Shown: positions 18,409-28,621, numbered from the stretch's first letter. The stretch: 44,184 bases of DNA from an uncultured bacterium (GCA_900661335.1 CAACVY010000012.1:1-44184); one strand, 5' to 3'. A program made the numbers and translations. The notes: generated from the letters alone by a model not told the origin.

Positions 18409-20081
18409 GGTGGCAGCCCCTGGACACCCGCCGAGGACTCGCACTCGATCAGCACTAAAGCATCCTCGTCGGCCCCAGGCCGGAGCTCCAGCTCTGCGCC
18501 AACCTGCAGTGGGTGACGTTGTCCAGTCCGGGGGTCGGTCCAGTCCGCCCGGACAATCCGGTTCACGCGGGTTCGTTGGAGGCGAATCGGCTGCGCGATT
18601 GGAGTATAGAGTACGATGCGGTCGCCGGAGGGCGTGCTGGCCGCAGCGACCCAACGGCGAACGTCCTTTTCTCCAGGTTGCTCCACTAGCAGGTTTGGGG
18701 CGGGTCGGAGCGTCCAGAAAGGCAAAGACTCGAAGAACGCCCGGATGTGACGCACTTGTTCGGCTCCGGGCATGCGCAGGGCTTGCGGCCATGGAAGCGG
18801 TGTGCCGGAGTTGGGATGGTCCACGGGCGGTCCGGAGCCGTCATCCCACCCCCAAACACCATGGCCACCGTAGGTGAATCCTGCTGGCGGGTGGGTGAGA
18901 AGACCCCACAAGATCGCGCGCCGCGTCATCCACGGTGTGATCGGCGTGCGAGACTGGTAGGCCAGGTGGTGTTCGTAGGCGGGCTCGAGATCCACGATCG
19001 GGCGAGCCGGACCGCGGGACCACTCCGAAGCAGGCGGTCCGCGCACAATCCACTCGAGCGTGGAGGCACTGTCACCGTGCCCGCTTTGATAGCCGACGAA
19101 CGAGTACCAAGCTTCCCCACCAAACTCGCTCGCGACCCAAGACTGCCCACAAGGGTGTAAGCTGACCGGCCCCGACCGACCATCGCCGAAGACGGCCCGG
19201 CCGATCGTTCGCCAGCGCGGCGCGTTGGTTCCACCGTAGTGGCCATCCCCGCCGAGCAGCCAAGCCACAGGCCAGCCTTGCCAACGCGCCCTCATGTAAC
19301 GAGCCAGCCGAATGGCATCTTCCAACGGCAAGTAGCGGCCCGGATCCGTAGGTTTCAATGCCCAAAGCATGACCGGCACATTCAGGAGGCCCGCCTCGGC
19401 CACCGCTCGAGCTCGTCGGTCGAGCCGTTGGAAGAACTCCGGTTGGACCATGATGCGGCCAGTTTCGGATGTGGTGAATGCAAGGCGTCCTTCCCGATCT
19501 CCCGTGGGCGCAGCGCGCCAATGCGTCGCCACCCATTGCACGGCATTGAACCCTTGCTCCGCGCGGGTCCGAAGGTACAGGTCCCATTCTTCGTCCGAGG
19601 ATTTCAAGGCACCGTTCCAGGCCGTATCAGCGAGCCAGAAAAACGGCGTACCATCGGCGTGAACGAAGTGCCATCCGGTACCCGCAACGCGAATCGCGCC
19701 ATGCCGATCCCAGATGGTTCGATTCACCGGTCGGCCACAGACGAATTGGCCGCGAAGCCCATGCAACCCCGCGTCGCTTGCATCCGAGCATTCAGTCTCG
19801 AACGCCCAGATGCCCGGACGGTCAGGCATCCAACGAACCCGCCAAACCGCTCCGCCGTCCCAAAACGCTTCGGTAAGGATCTGCTGACCATCGGGTCCCG
19901 TCAGACGAACGCGAACCGTCACATCTCGCCAAGGATCGGCAGTCAGGGGTTTTTGGCTTCGAAACTCCTGTTCCCACATCTGCCAACAGGGCACGGTGGG
20001 CAGACTTGGTGCTGCCTCCGTTCGCTCAAGCGCAAGAACCACCACCCAAGCACTCCAAATTACCGACCCGGTGCGGTTCAC
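18405..20081 (-). CDS. secreted DUF4038-type (apiosidase-like TIM barrel) glycosidase with N-terminal DUF5060-like domain
   Basis: N-terminal WEQEFRS...DVTVRVRLTGPDGQ...RWMPDRPGIWAFE; FVHADGTPFFWLADTAWNGALKSSDEEWDLYLRTRAEQGFNAVQW; C-terminal beta domain. Confidence 0.82.
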   Translation of the reverse strand: MNRTGSVIWSAWVVVLALERTEAAPSLPTVPCWQMWEQEFRSQKPLTADPWRDVTVRVRLTGPDGQQILTEAFWDGGAVWRVRWMPDRPGIWAFETECSDASDAGLHGLRGQFVCGRPVNRTIWDRHGAIRVAGTGWHFVHADGTPFFWLADTAWNGALKSSDEEWDLYLRTRAEQGFNAVQWVATHWRAAPTGDREGRLAFTTSETGRIMVQPEFFQRLDRRARAVAEAGLLNVPVMLWALKPTDPGRYLPLEDAIRLARYMRARWQGWPVAWLLGGDGHYGGTNAPRWRTIGRAVFGDGRSGPVSLHPCGQSWVASEFGGEAWYSFVGYQSGHGDSASTLEWIVRGPPASEWSRGPARPIVDLEPAYEHHLAYQSRTPITPWMTRRAILWGLLTHPPAGFTYGGHGVWGWDDGSGPPVDHPNSGTPLPWPQALRMPGAEQVRHIRAFFESLPFWTLRPAPNLLVEQPGEKDVRRWVAAASTPSGDRIVLYTPIAQPIRLQRTRVNRIVRADWTDPRTGQRHPLQVGAELELRPGADEDALVLIECESSAGVQGLPP

Positions 20082-21483
20082 TTATCCACTCTCCTTCCTT
20101 ACGAGACGCGCAATGGCACTAGGACGAACTGAATTATATTGCGGTTCTCGCCCGGTCACGACCCTCTCGAGCCTTCGGCATGTGAGATGCTGCGGGGGCA
20201 AATGTTCGGCGAGTGAAGGCCAAGACGGCCGGCTTCCGATTTCGCCGATCGTCTGCGGGACTCCGCCCCGATGTGCTGAAAAAGGACGAAACTGAACCCG
20301 ATGGACCACCGAAGCCCAAGGCCCGTTCCCCACTCCGCCCACTATTCCATTTGGTGTGCTGCGCCCCGGGAAAACTACCGTCTCGGTGTAGTCCAGGCCA
20401 AACGGTGACCACGAATGAACCCAACGCACCGCCATCACCCCTGCGGTCAGATTCACGGAGATACCATCCTGGAACGTTCGGCATCAGGGCTGTCTTCGCG
20501 TGATCGCTTGTTTCCAGGAGCACGGCGCGCCTTGAATTTCACTCCGCATTTACTCCTCATAGCCCATGCCAATTCACGGTCCACCACGACCCTAGTACGG
20601 GGAATACGCTTCGATCTGAAGTCCCGTACCCGAAGCAAACTGCTGACGTTCCAGAGAAAGCCGCTCACTGGCGCACTCGCGACGTTCAGACGTTCATCGA
20701 ACCATCCACGCGCCCGAAAGCAGCCGATGGCCGCGGGGGAGTTTTTACCTTGTGCCACCCCACCGACTTTACGGCCGGAATTGTGAGATCCAGTCGCGCA
20801 GGACGTGCTACGAGGAGGGTCACCCCACTCGTGCACCCACGCACCCATCCAGGCGCTAGTTTTCCAAGGTAGTCGGAAGAATCCCTTGCGGCTTCGTTAT
20901 TTGTATGTCGAGAACCCTTGGTCGAGGCGTCCACCAGCTCACCAGGCGAATCCCCCTCCCAGCTGGCATAGCACGCGACAGTCATCTCATGAGCGATCTA
21001 AGTTCACGCATGGAATCCACTCGTACCCTTCAGACCGCGAGTGCTTCATTATCGATATGACGCGCACAAACTGCACACCTCAGCCCCTAATGAACAGCCC
21101 ACCCACCAAAATCGGCCATCGCACACCCCAATGGCGTTTCCGTGTTTGGTTCCTAGCCAGTACTCGTTCGCGACAAGCGTCCTCGATTCAAGCCAGAATC
21201 GGCCCTGAGGTTCGCGACACCGTTCGTACACGCCGAACCTGCTGGAACGAAAACTCCCCTACAGGTCTTCGGGTGTCCAGCTTCTATCAGCCACGGCGAA
21301 CGCTGCCTCGGCCATGAAACATCCTGCGCACGCCAATTCAAATCCCCACACCTCCGCCACTTCATACAGAAATCCAACATTGCCCATTTCGTCTGCCCGT
21401 AGTTCGTACCCGCACCACCGATCGTAGATGGGTCCGTGTTTTTTGAGGCTGTGTCTCGTGCTCTCGAGAAGAATCGATCGCCG

Positions 21484-21796
21484 TCACCAATGCCCGAGTG
21501 GGTCCCCAAAACGCCACGGACGATTCCGCGCATAGCGATAGAGAGCACATTCCCAGCTGCGAGTCGGAACGGATTCATCTGCAGGAAGCGGCCGAGAGAA
21601 GGAAAGGAGAGGCGGTGACGGTAGTCGTAGAGCAAGAGAAGACAGCTTCGCAGCTGGTGAAGACCAACCGGATGCCGATGGTGGACTTCGCACCAAGCGC
21701 TCTGTGGTGGCCGAAGAAGTACGGCTGGACAAAGACGTCGTAGCGGTATTTATCGACCGCGGTGCCGAGTGCGAAAAGGACGGGGGCCTCGACCAA
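21484..21796 (-). pseudogene. eroded RHS/YD-repeat core (frameshifted fragments)
   Basis: in three minus-strand frames within ~300 bp: DKYRYDVFVQPYFF..; LYDYRHRLSFPSLGRFLQMNPFRLAAGN; ALYRYARNRPWRFGDPLG, matching in order the RHS core YRYDxxGxP..LYDYRxRxYxPxLGRFLQxDPxxxxxGxxNLYRYxxNxPxxxxDPLG. Confidence 0.8.
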
Positions 21797-22239
21797 TGGC
21801 CCGTGGACATGGCCGGCCAGTCCAACTCTTCCAATCGGCTCGATCTACTCGATGCGTTACGGTTCTCGCCACGGGGGTACCCAGTGAGCCCATCGCGCCG
21901 CCACCGCGTTCAAATACCACCTGCGGATGGGCTGGTCGAGCGGGGCACGCTCCAACCTGACGAACGGCCCAGGATGTTGTCGACTGCCCATCGAGGCGAT
22001 GGTGTGTGTCAGACCCATAGGACGCGCGGTTTCTCGTGAAGTCCAAACGGGACCGACAGTATGGTCGCGGACACCATGCGGTGGGGGCGTCTAGTATGAA
22101 AGCCTCTTAAGCGGTTTGAGAACCGTATGACCAACCGCAGTTCGGAGCTGGATACCGCCATCGAAAGACAGGTCTTGCACTCATACTTCTCAAACGACGG
22201 TCGTTGTCACCAGAGCTCTTGGTCCTTGCGTGGGGCCAA

Positions 22240-22959
22240 TTAAGTGACCGGAATAGCCCTCCGAAAGATGGCGTGGGCGCCGGCGAACAGGGCGAGCACG
22301 CCCCCCACCACTGGGGCGTCCGGGTGAGGCGACGCCCACACAGCCACCGCCTGGAAGATCGGCAACGCGCCGAGCAGGAACCCTACACGGCGCCGAAGTG
22401 AGGGCCGAATCTCCTCGCGCCGCGCCAGGGCCGACAAAGCAAACACCCAGGCGATCCAAACCCCCAACGCCAGGGCCGTGCGCCAACCCCAGCACTCCCA
22501 CGACAGCTGGGTCGTCACCGCCCCCATGCATAGCGCCGTACCGCGACATGCCGCCAAGGTGGCGGGCCCCCACACTACGTGGGTCCGTGTAACACGGTGA
22601 TACCCAGCAATCAAAAGCGACAACACGACTGCCAAGAGAACGCCCACGGCCCCGGCGCCGCACGCGGCCGCCAGACCCACACACCACGCGACGAACCTCG
22701 CGCGCCGCGCCGCGCGCAACGAAATCGTCCCCGTCACCAACGGCCGGTCAGGGCGGCGAACCCGGTCCTCCTCGAGTCCGGTGATGTCGTTGTCCAACAG
22801 TCCAGCCGCATAAAGTCCCATCACCGAGAGCACCGCGAATCCTGGCCATGGAACGACGGTCCCGCAGTCCGCCATCGCCACCGCCGCGCCCGCCAAAGGA
22901 TCGCCCGGTACCGTGAGGAAATTCGGCGCCCGTAACAGGCGCAGCCATGCACCCAGCAT
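22240..22959 (-). CDS. eboC: UbiA-like prenyltransferase family protein, EboC-like
   Basis: LRLLRAPNFLTVPGDPLAGAAVA; LDNDITGLEEDRVRRPDRPLVTGTIS (UbiA Asp-rich/RP motif); several TM segments; directly downstream of the EboB-like gene. Confidence 0.7.
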   Translation of the reverse strand: MLGAWLRLLRAPNFLTVPGDPLAGAAVAMADCGTVVPWPGFAVLSVMGLYAAGLLDNDITGLEEDRVRRPDRPLVTGTISLRAARRARFVAWCVGLAAACGAGAVGVLLAVVLSLLIAGYHRVTRTHVVWGPATLAACRGTALCMGAVTTQLSWECWGWRTALALGVWIAWVFALSALARREEIRPSLRRRVGFLLGALPIFQAVAVWASPHPDAPVVGGVLALFAGAHAIFRRAIPVT

Positions 22960-22988
22960 GGAATGGGTGCGCCATGACGTCCGTAGGC

Positions 22989-23837
22989 TCAACGTTGGTA
23001 CAAGGACGGATCCTGCCAGGGGAGATCGAGACGCGGGCGAAACTTCTCGCACTGCCCATAGAAGGTCATCGGGTTATGGAACAACAACTGCTCGATTTGG
23101 TCGGCGTGGAACCCGTTGCCCTTCATGTGCTCGGCCACCTTGGCAAGCGAACAAGGATCCGACACGCCCCAGTCGGCGGAGCTGTTGACCAAGGCCCGCT
23201 CGATTCCCCACCGCTTGAGCAGCCCGATCACACGTTCGGGATTGAGTTTGGAGTACGGATATACGGTCATGCCCGCCCACACACCCGTCCGCCGCACCAA
23301 ATCCATCGTATCCTCGGTGTTGTGGTCCACGATGATCCGGGATTCGTCGTAGTTGAGTTCCCGAAGGATCGCCAAGGTTCGTTCGACCCCATCGCGCTTG
23401 CGGACCTGTGGGGTGTCATGGGGGGTATGGATCAAGATCAACATCCCGCGCGCCTTCGCCAGTTCGAGTTGGCGTTGAAAGATTTCTTCCTCATTGCGCG
23501 TGATCCGGTTAAATCCGATCTCGCCGACCGCCACGCACCGTGGGTGATCCAGATATGGTCCAATGCCTTCCAGCACTTCCAGTGCGAGCTCCCTGTGGTC
23601 TGCCTCTTTGGGGTTGACCGCGATGCACGAGTAATGATCAATGCCATACCGTTCGGCGCGGACGGGCTCGAACTCGAGGTTGAGCATGAAGTGGTCCCAG
23701 AACGTTCCGGCATATCGCCGCGGTGCACCCAGCCAAAACGAGGGTTCCACCACGCACCGAATTCCCGCGCGGTACATGGCGGTATAGTCGTCGGTGGTTC
23801 GGGAGATCATATGGATGTGCGGCTCGATGATGATCAT
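22989..23837 (-). CDS. eboB: TatD-family metal-dependent hydrolase, EboB-like
   Basis: EPHIHMISRTTDDYTAMYRAGIRCVVEPSFWLGAPR, GEIGFN, LIHTPH, IIVDHN, VNSSADWGVSDP resemble EboB. Confidence 0.8.
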   Translation of the reverse strand: MIIIEPHIHMISRTTDDYTAMYRAGIRCVVEPSFWLGAPRRYAGTFWDHFMLNLEFEPVRAERYGIDHYSCIAVNPKEADHRELALEVLEGIGPYLDHPRCVAVGEIGFNRITRNEEEIFQRQLELAKARGMLILIHTPHDTPQVRKRDGVERTLAILRELNYDESRIIVDHNTEDTMDLVRRTGVWAGMTVYPYSKLNPERVIGLLKRWGIERALVNSSADWGVSDPCSLAKVAEHMKGNGFHADQIEQLLFHNPMTFYGQCEKFRPRLDLPWQDPSLYQR

Positions 23838-23857
23838 GTCACTGGCCTCCGATCGCT

Positions 23858-26386
23858 CTAACTCCTCTTCGCGCTAGGGTGCACAACTGGACGGTCGTCG
23901 AACAACGGCAACTGCGGCGTGGCGTCCATCGCGCCGCGGCGGGACCGCCGCGCCCGGGCCAATCGAGGTTGCCCAGGTTCGGCGTACTCACCTTCCTCCA
24001 GATTGGCAAGAATTTCCGTCGCGCGTTCGATGACCGGCTCAGGCAGGCCCGCCAATCGGGCCACGTGAATTCCATAGCTCTTGTCGGCGGCCCCGGGCAC
24101 AATGCGGCGCAAAAACGCAATCCGGTTGCCGTGCTCGCGGACCAGCACGTTGTAGTTCTTCACGCCGGGCAAGGTGAGCGCGAGATCTGTCAATTCGTGG
24201 TAGTGGGTGGCGAACAAGGTCTTGGCCTTCACGGACGGCGTATTGTGCAGGTACTCGGCGACTGCCCACGCAAGGCTAATGCCATCGAAGGTGCTCGTGC
24301 CGCGGCCGATTTCATCCAACACGATCAAGCTGCGTGGTGTGGCGTTGTGGAGAATATTGGCGGTTTCTTGCATTTCGACCATGAATGTGCTGCGGCCGCG
24401 CGCCAAATCATCCCCGGCGCCCACCCGTGTGAAGACACGGTCCACGCAACTAATTTCCGCTTCGTCGGCAGGCACAAAGGACCCCGCATGGGCCAGGATG
24501 ACGATCAAAGCCACCTGTCGGATGTAGGTGGACTTTCCCGCCATGTTGGGACCGGTGATGATGGCGATTTGGTGGTCCCGAGTATCCAACAACGTATCGT
24601 TCGGCACGAACCGCTCGGTGTCGGGCAGCGTTTCGATCACCGGGTGGCGTCCCGCGCGGATGTACAGCCGATCGCCGTCGGTCATGCGCGGACGTACGTA
24701 GCGCAGCGAGAGCGCCCGTTCCGCGAACGTCGCCAGCACATCCACCGTGCCAATGGCACCCGCGGATTGTAGCAGGGATCCCGCATGCTCCAGGACGGCG
24801 GCGCGAAGTTCCTGAAATAGTTCGAGTTCCAGTTGGACCGCTCGCTCCTGCGCTCCCAAAATCTTTTGCTCGATCTCGCGCAGCTCGGGTGTCACGAATC
24901 GTTCCGCGTTCGCCAACGTCTGCTTGCGGATATAGTCCGGCGGCACATTGGCTAAATTGGCCTTGGTCACTTCAATGTAGTAGCCAAACACTTTGTTGTG
25001 GCGGACCTTGAGGGAACGGATCCCGGTACGTTCCTGCTCCCGGGCTTGCAGCTGCGCGATCCAGTTCCGTCCTTCGGTTGCCGCCCGACGCAGTTCGTCC
25101 AATTCAGGATGAAAGCCCGGCCGGATCATGCCCCCTTCGGTTGTGGAGGCGGGTGGATCATCCACGAGTGTGCGCTCGATGCGGTCGAGCAGATCGGGCA
25201 AAGGATGGATTTCATCGGCCAGCCGCCGCAACAGGGGCGAGTCCAGCCCGCGAAGGATTTCTTGAATCTCCGGCCAAGGCTTGGCTGACTCGGCCAGCGC
25301 GCGAATGTCGCGAGCATTGCCACCACCTGTGGACAGTCGTGCCACGATCCGCTCGACATCCCGGACCTCCCCTAGCAAATCGCGCATGCGCCGGAGCGCA
25401 TCCAGGTGTCGAACCCATGAGTCCACGGCGTCGTGGCGCTCCACGATGACTTCCAAGCGTGCGGCGGGGCGCGCCAACCAGTCCCGGAGACGGCGACCGC
25501 CCATCGGCGTGCACGTGGTATCCAGCACTCGCAACAGCGTCGGCCCGCCTGGAGATTTGGGCAAGAGGATCTCCAGATTTGAAAGGGTCGCCTCGTCCAT
25601 CACCAGGTAGTCCCCCGCCATCCGACGGGTGAGCCGCCGTACGTGTTGCGCGGAGCGGCGCAGTTGGACGGTCACGTAGTGGAGAATGGCTCCCGCGGCT
25701 CCCACGGCACGCATGAGTCCTTCGCACCCGAATCCGTCCAACGAGACCACGCCGAAGTGACGGAGCAAGACATCCCGAGCCGTGCCTGGCTCGAAGTGCC
25801 AACTCTCAAGGCGGGTGAACATCGGCCGATCTTGGAAAGTCCCCAAGATCTGTTCCGCTTCCCCCTCATCCGGAATCAGGACTTCCGCAGGCGAATATTT
25901 GCTCAGCAGGTCGCGAAGCGCGGCTGGCGTAAGATCGTCGTCGAGCCAAAACTCGCCGGTCGACAGGTCCAGCATGGCGACGCCCCACGAAGTTCCCTCA
26001 CCATACATGGCGGCCAGGTAATTGGCACGTCGGGATTCGAGGCATTCTTCTTCCACCACCGCCCCCGGGGTCACGATCCGCGTGATATCGCGCCGGACCA
26101 GGCCCCGGGCCTTGCGGGGATCTTCCAGTTGGTCGCACACCGCGACCTTTTTCCCTGCACGGAGCAAACGAGCAATGTAGCTGTCCGCCGCGTGGTGGGG
26201 CACACCACACATTGGAACGGCCTGCCGTCGGGTAAGGGCGATGTCGAGAATGCGAGAGGCCTCGAGGGCATCCTCGTAAAACATTTCATAGAAGTCACCC
26301 AACCGGAAAAATAGGATGGTATCAGGGGGCAGTTCTTTGCGCAGCCGGCGGTACTGCGCCATCATCGGGGTGAGATCGTCACTCAT
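23858..26386 (-). CDS. mutS: DNA mismatch repair protein MutS
   Basis: GDFYEMFYEDA, TITGPNMAGKSTYIRQVALIVILAHAGSFVPA, DEIGRGTSTFDGISLAWAVAEYLH, TLFATHYHELTDL. Confidence 0.98.
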   Translation of the reverse strand: MSDDLTPMMAQYRRLRKELPPDTILFFRLGDFYEMFYEDALEASRILDIALTRRQAVPMCGVPHHAADSYIARLLRAGKKVAVCDQLEDPRKARGLVRRDITRIVTPGAVVEEECLESRRANYLAAMYGEGTSWGVAMLDLSTGEFWLDDDLTPAALRDLLSKYSPAEVLIPDEGEAEQILGTFQDRPMFTRLESWHFEPGTARDVLLRHFGVVSLDGFGCEGLMRAVGAAGAILHYVTVQLRRSAQHVRRLTRRMAGDYLVMDEATLSNLEILLPKSPGGPTLLRVLDTTCTPMGGRRLRDWLARPAARLEVIVERHDAVDSWVRHLDALRRMRDLLGEVRDVERIVARLSTGGGNARDIRALAESAKPWPEIQEILRGLDSPLLRRLADEIHPLPDLLDRIERTLVDDPPASTTEGGMIRPGFHPELDELRRAATEGRNWIAQLQAREQERTGIRSLKVRHNKVFGYYIEVTKANLANVPPDYIRKQTLANAERFVTPELREIEQKILGAQERAVQLELELFQELRAAVLEHAGSLLQSAGAIGTVDVLATFAERALSLRYVRPRMTDGDRLYIRAGRHPVIETLPDTERFVPNDTLLDTRDHQIAIITGPNMAGKSTYIRQVALIVILAHAGSFVPADEAEISCVDRVFTRVGAGDDLARGRSTFMVEMQETANILHNATPRSLIVLDEIGRGTSTFDGISLAWAVAEYLHNTPSVKAKTLFATHYHELTDLALTLPGVKNYNVLVREHGNRIAFLRRIVPGAADKSYGIHVARLAGLPEPVIERATEILANLEEGEYAEPGQPRLARARRSRRGAMDATPQLPLFDDRPVVHPSAKRS

Positions 26387-26682
26387 CGAAACTTAAATCG
26401 GTGGTCTTCCTCGCCGAAGTCGTCCTCCGCATCCTCTGGGACATCCTCCTCATCGCCGTCTCGGAGCAGATCTTTCTCACTCCAGAGATCTTCCTCCGCG
26501 AACCACTCCGCGTCCTCGTCCAACCCTCCCTTGGCCGCGCAGGAAGGACAGACCATGCTGTCCGGGAAGCACACAGGACAGAACTCGGCTCCACACAACT
26601 CGCACGGACGGCACTCAGCATCCCCGTGAACTGGACACACGCCTTCGTCGGGCATCCATTCATGAAAGTTTCTGCGGCCCAT
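26383..26682 (-). CDS. small Cys-rich (zinc-ribbon-like) protein with acidic tail
   Basis: CPVHGDAECRPCELCGAEFCPVCFPDSMVCPSCAAKG then Asp/Glu-rich tail; 4-nt ATGA overlap with mutS. Confidence 0.7.
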   Translation of the reverse strand: MGRRNFHEWMPDEGVCPVHGDAECRPCELCGAEFCPVCFPDSMVCPSCAAKGGLDEDAEWFAEEDLWSEKDLLRDGDEEDVPEDAEDDFGEEDHRFKFR

Positions 26683-27006
26683 GTTCTGGTCCTCCCGGGG
26701 CCCGCAATTCCGCCGCGAGCGTCCCGCGAACATCGCCATGATCAACCTAGCACGGGGCCAGACCGCCTGTCAAAAACTGCCCGTTCAGGCTCGCAGATGC
26801 GCGCGATCCGGTCGTCGGTTCGATGGTGGGCTTGGTCCCTCGGCGGTTAGGGGGTCACCCGCCACCGCCCAAGATCGCATTCACCGTCGCACTGTGGAGC
26901 AGTCTTCCACCTCCCGGTTCGGACAATCGCATCCCGGACGGGGGCCGCGCAATAAAACCCGCCGATGTGCGTTGTACTTTGTGTGAACAATCCTCCTGGA
27001 ACGACC

Positions 27007-28596
27007 GTGAATCCATGGACGATTTTGAATCGCCCCCAGGTTTGGAGCGCCGTCGGGGTTGCGGCGGTGTTGTTCGTTTCGGCAGTCACGAGGGCGGACG
27101 ACGTGGTGGAGGATGGTCCTGCCCAGCCCAAGAACCGCATCGATCAAATCGTGTTCGCACGGTTACAGCAGCTCGGCATTGCCCCCGCGCGCAACTGTTC
27201 GGACGGGGTATTTGTGCGTCGCGTGTACTTGGACCTGATCGGGACGCTACCCACGGCCAAAGAAGCGTCTCGGTTCCTGAACGATTCCTCGCCCGACAAA
27301 CGCGCACGTCTCATCGAAGAACTTCTGGTGAGGGAAGAATTTGCCGACTACTGGGCCATGAAGTGGTGCGACCTCCTGCGCGTCAAAGCCGAGTTTCCAG
27401 TCAACCTGTGGCCCAACGGTGTCCAGGCCTACCATCGGTGGATTCGCGACGCCATCCATACCAACATGCCCTACGACCGATTCGTGCGCGCGCTCTTGAC
27501 GAGCAACGGAAGCAATTTCCGAGATCCGCCGGTAAACTTTTATCGCGCGGCACGCGACGGCGACCCCATTGCGTGCGCGCAAGCTGTCGCTTTGACGTTC
27601 ATGGCCGTGCGGCCAGAATCGCTCAGCCGGGAGCAACTGGGCGGGATGGCAGCTTTCTTCACGAAGATTGGCATCAAAGGCACCGGCGAGTGGAAAGAGT
27701 CCATCGTCTTCTTCGATCCCAATAAAGTGTGCACGAATCCCGCTGTGGGTCCCCAGCCAGTCTTTCCCGATGGGACGCCTGCGAAGATTCCTCCGGGCAC
27801 CGATCCGCGTGTCGTATTCGCAGACTGGCTCGTGCGACCAGACAATCCATGGTTCACGCGCGCCATCGCCAACCGCGTATGGTACTGGCTGTTCGGGCGC
27901 GGGATCGTGCACGAGCCGGATGACTTCCGGCCGGAGAATCCACCCTCGAACCCCGAATTGTTGGACTATCTGCAACAGGAGCTTGTGAACGGGCGATTCG
28001 ATTTGCGCCATCTATACCGGCTGATTGCGAACTCGCAGACCTACCAGCTCTCCCCGGTCGCGACCACCGACTCGCCTCAAGCCACAGCCAACTTCGCCTA
28101 CTACCCCATGAGGCGGCTGGAGGCCGAGGTGCTGATCGATGCGATCTGCATGATCACTGGAACGACGGAAGAGTACTCCTCGCAAGTTCCCGAGCCATTC
28201 ACCTGGGTGCCGCGGACGGTCCGGTCCATCCAGCTGGCCGATGGCAGCATCAGCAGCCCATTTTTGGAAATGTTCGGGCGGCCCCCACGCGACACGGGCT
28301 TGGAATCCGAACGCAGCAATCGGCTTACTCCGGAACAACGCCTGCATTTGCTCAATTCCTCTCACATCCGGCGAAAGATTGAACAAAGTCCCAAACTGGC
28401 CACGTTGTACTCGTTACGCGATCCGCAGGAAATTGCTGTGCGCGCGTACTTGACTGTGTTGTCGCGGTACCCGTCGGCGGACGAACAACAGCGCGTGCGG
28501 GAGTATCTCCAGAACGGTCCGGCGCGAGGTCGCGACGCGGTGATCGATATCGTGTGGGCATTGTTCAATAGTTCCGAGTTTTTGTATCGACACTGA
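27007..28596 (+). CDS. DUF1549/DUF1553 domain-containing protein
   Basis: IDQIVFARLQQLGIAPA..FVRRVYLDLIGTLPTAKEASRFL; DNPWFTRAIANRVWYWLFGRGIVHEPDDFRPENPPSNPELLDYL; start uncertain (GTG 27007 or upstream). Confidence 0.88.
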   Translation: MNPWTILNRPQVWSAVGVAAVLFVSAVTRADDVVEDGPAQPKNRIDQIVFARLQQLGIAPARNCSDGVFVRRVYLDLIGTLPTAKEASRFLNDSSPDKRARLIEELLVREEFADYWAMKWCDLLRVKAEFPVNLWPNGVQAYHRWIRDAIHTNMPYDRFVRALLTSNGSNFRDPPVNFYRAARDGDPIACAQAVALTFMAVRPESLSREQLGGMAAFFTKIGIKGTGEWKESIVFFDPNKVCTNPAVGPQPVFPDGTPAKIPPGTDPRVVFADWLVRPDNPWFTRAIANRVWYWLFGRGIVHEPDDFRPENPPSNPELLDYLQQELVNGRFDLRHLYRLIANSQTYQLSPVATTDSPQATANFAYYPMRRLEAEVLIDAICMITGTTEEYSSQVPEPFTWVPRTVRSIQLADGSISSPFLEMFGRPPRDTGLESERSNRLTPEQRLHLLNSSHIRRKIEQSPKLATLYSLRDPQEIAVRAYLTVLSRYPSADEQQRVREYLQNGPARGRDAVIDIVWALFNSSEFLYRH

Positions 28597-28621
28597 AGAT
28601 ACCGCAGCAGGAGGCACGACG

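Noticed and set aside
20082-21150. Several 90-170 aa ORFs on both strands in the gene-poor zone
   Set aside because: No recognisable motifs, no good SD and conflicting frames; not reported as genes.
22090-22150. String TTGAGAACCGTATGACCAACCGCAGTTCGGAG resembles the edges of a group II intron domain V
   Set aside because: The pairing needed for the 34-nt domain V hairpin is not present and no intron reverse transcriptase is visible; could be chance or a decayed end. An Infernal scan would decide.
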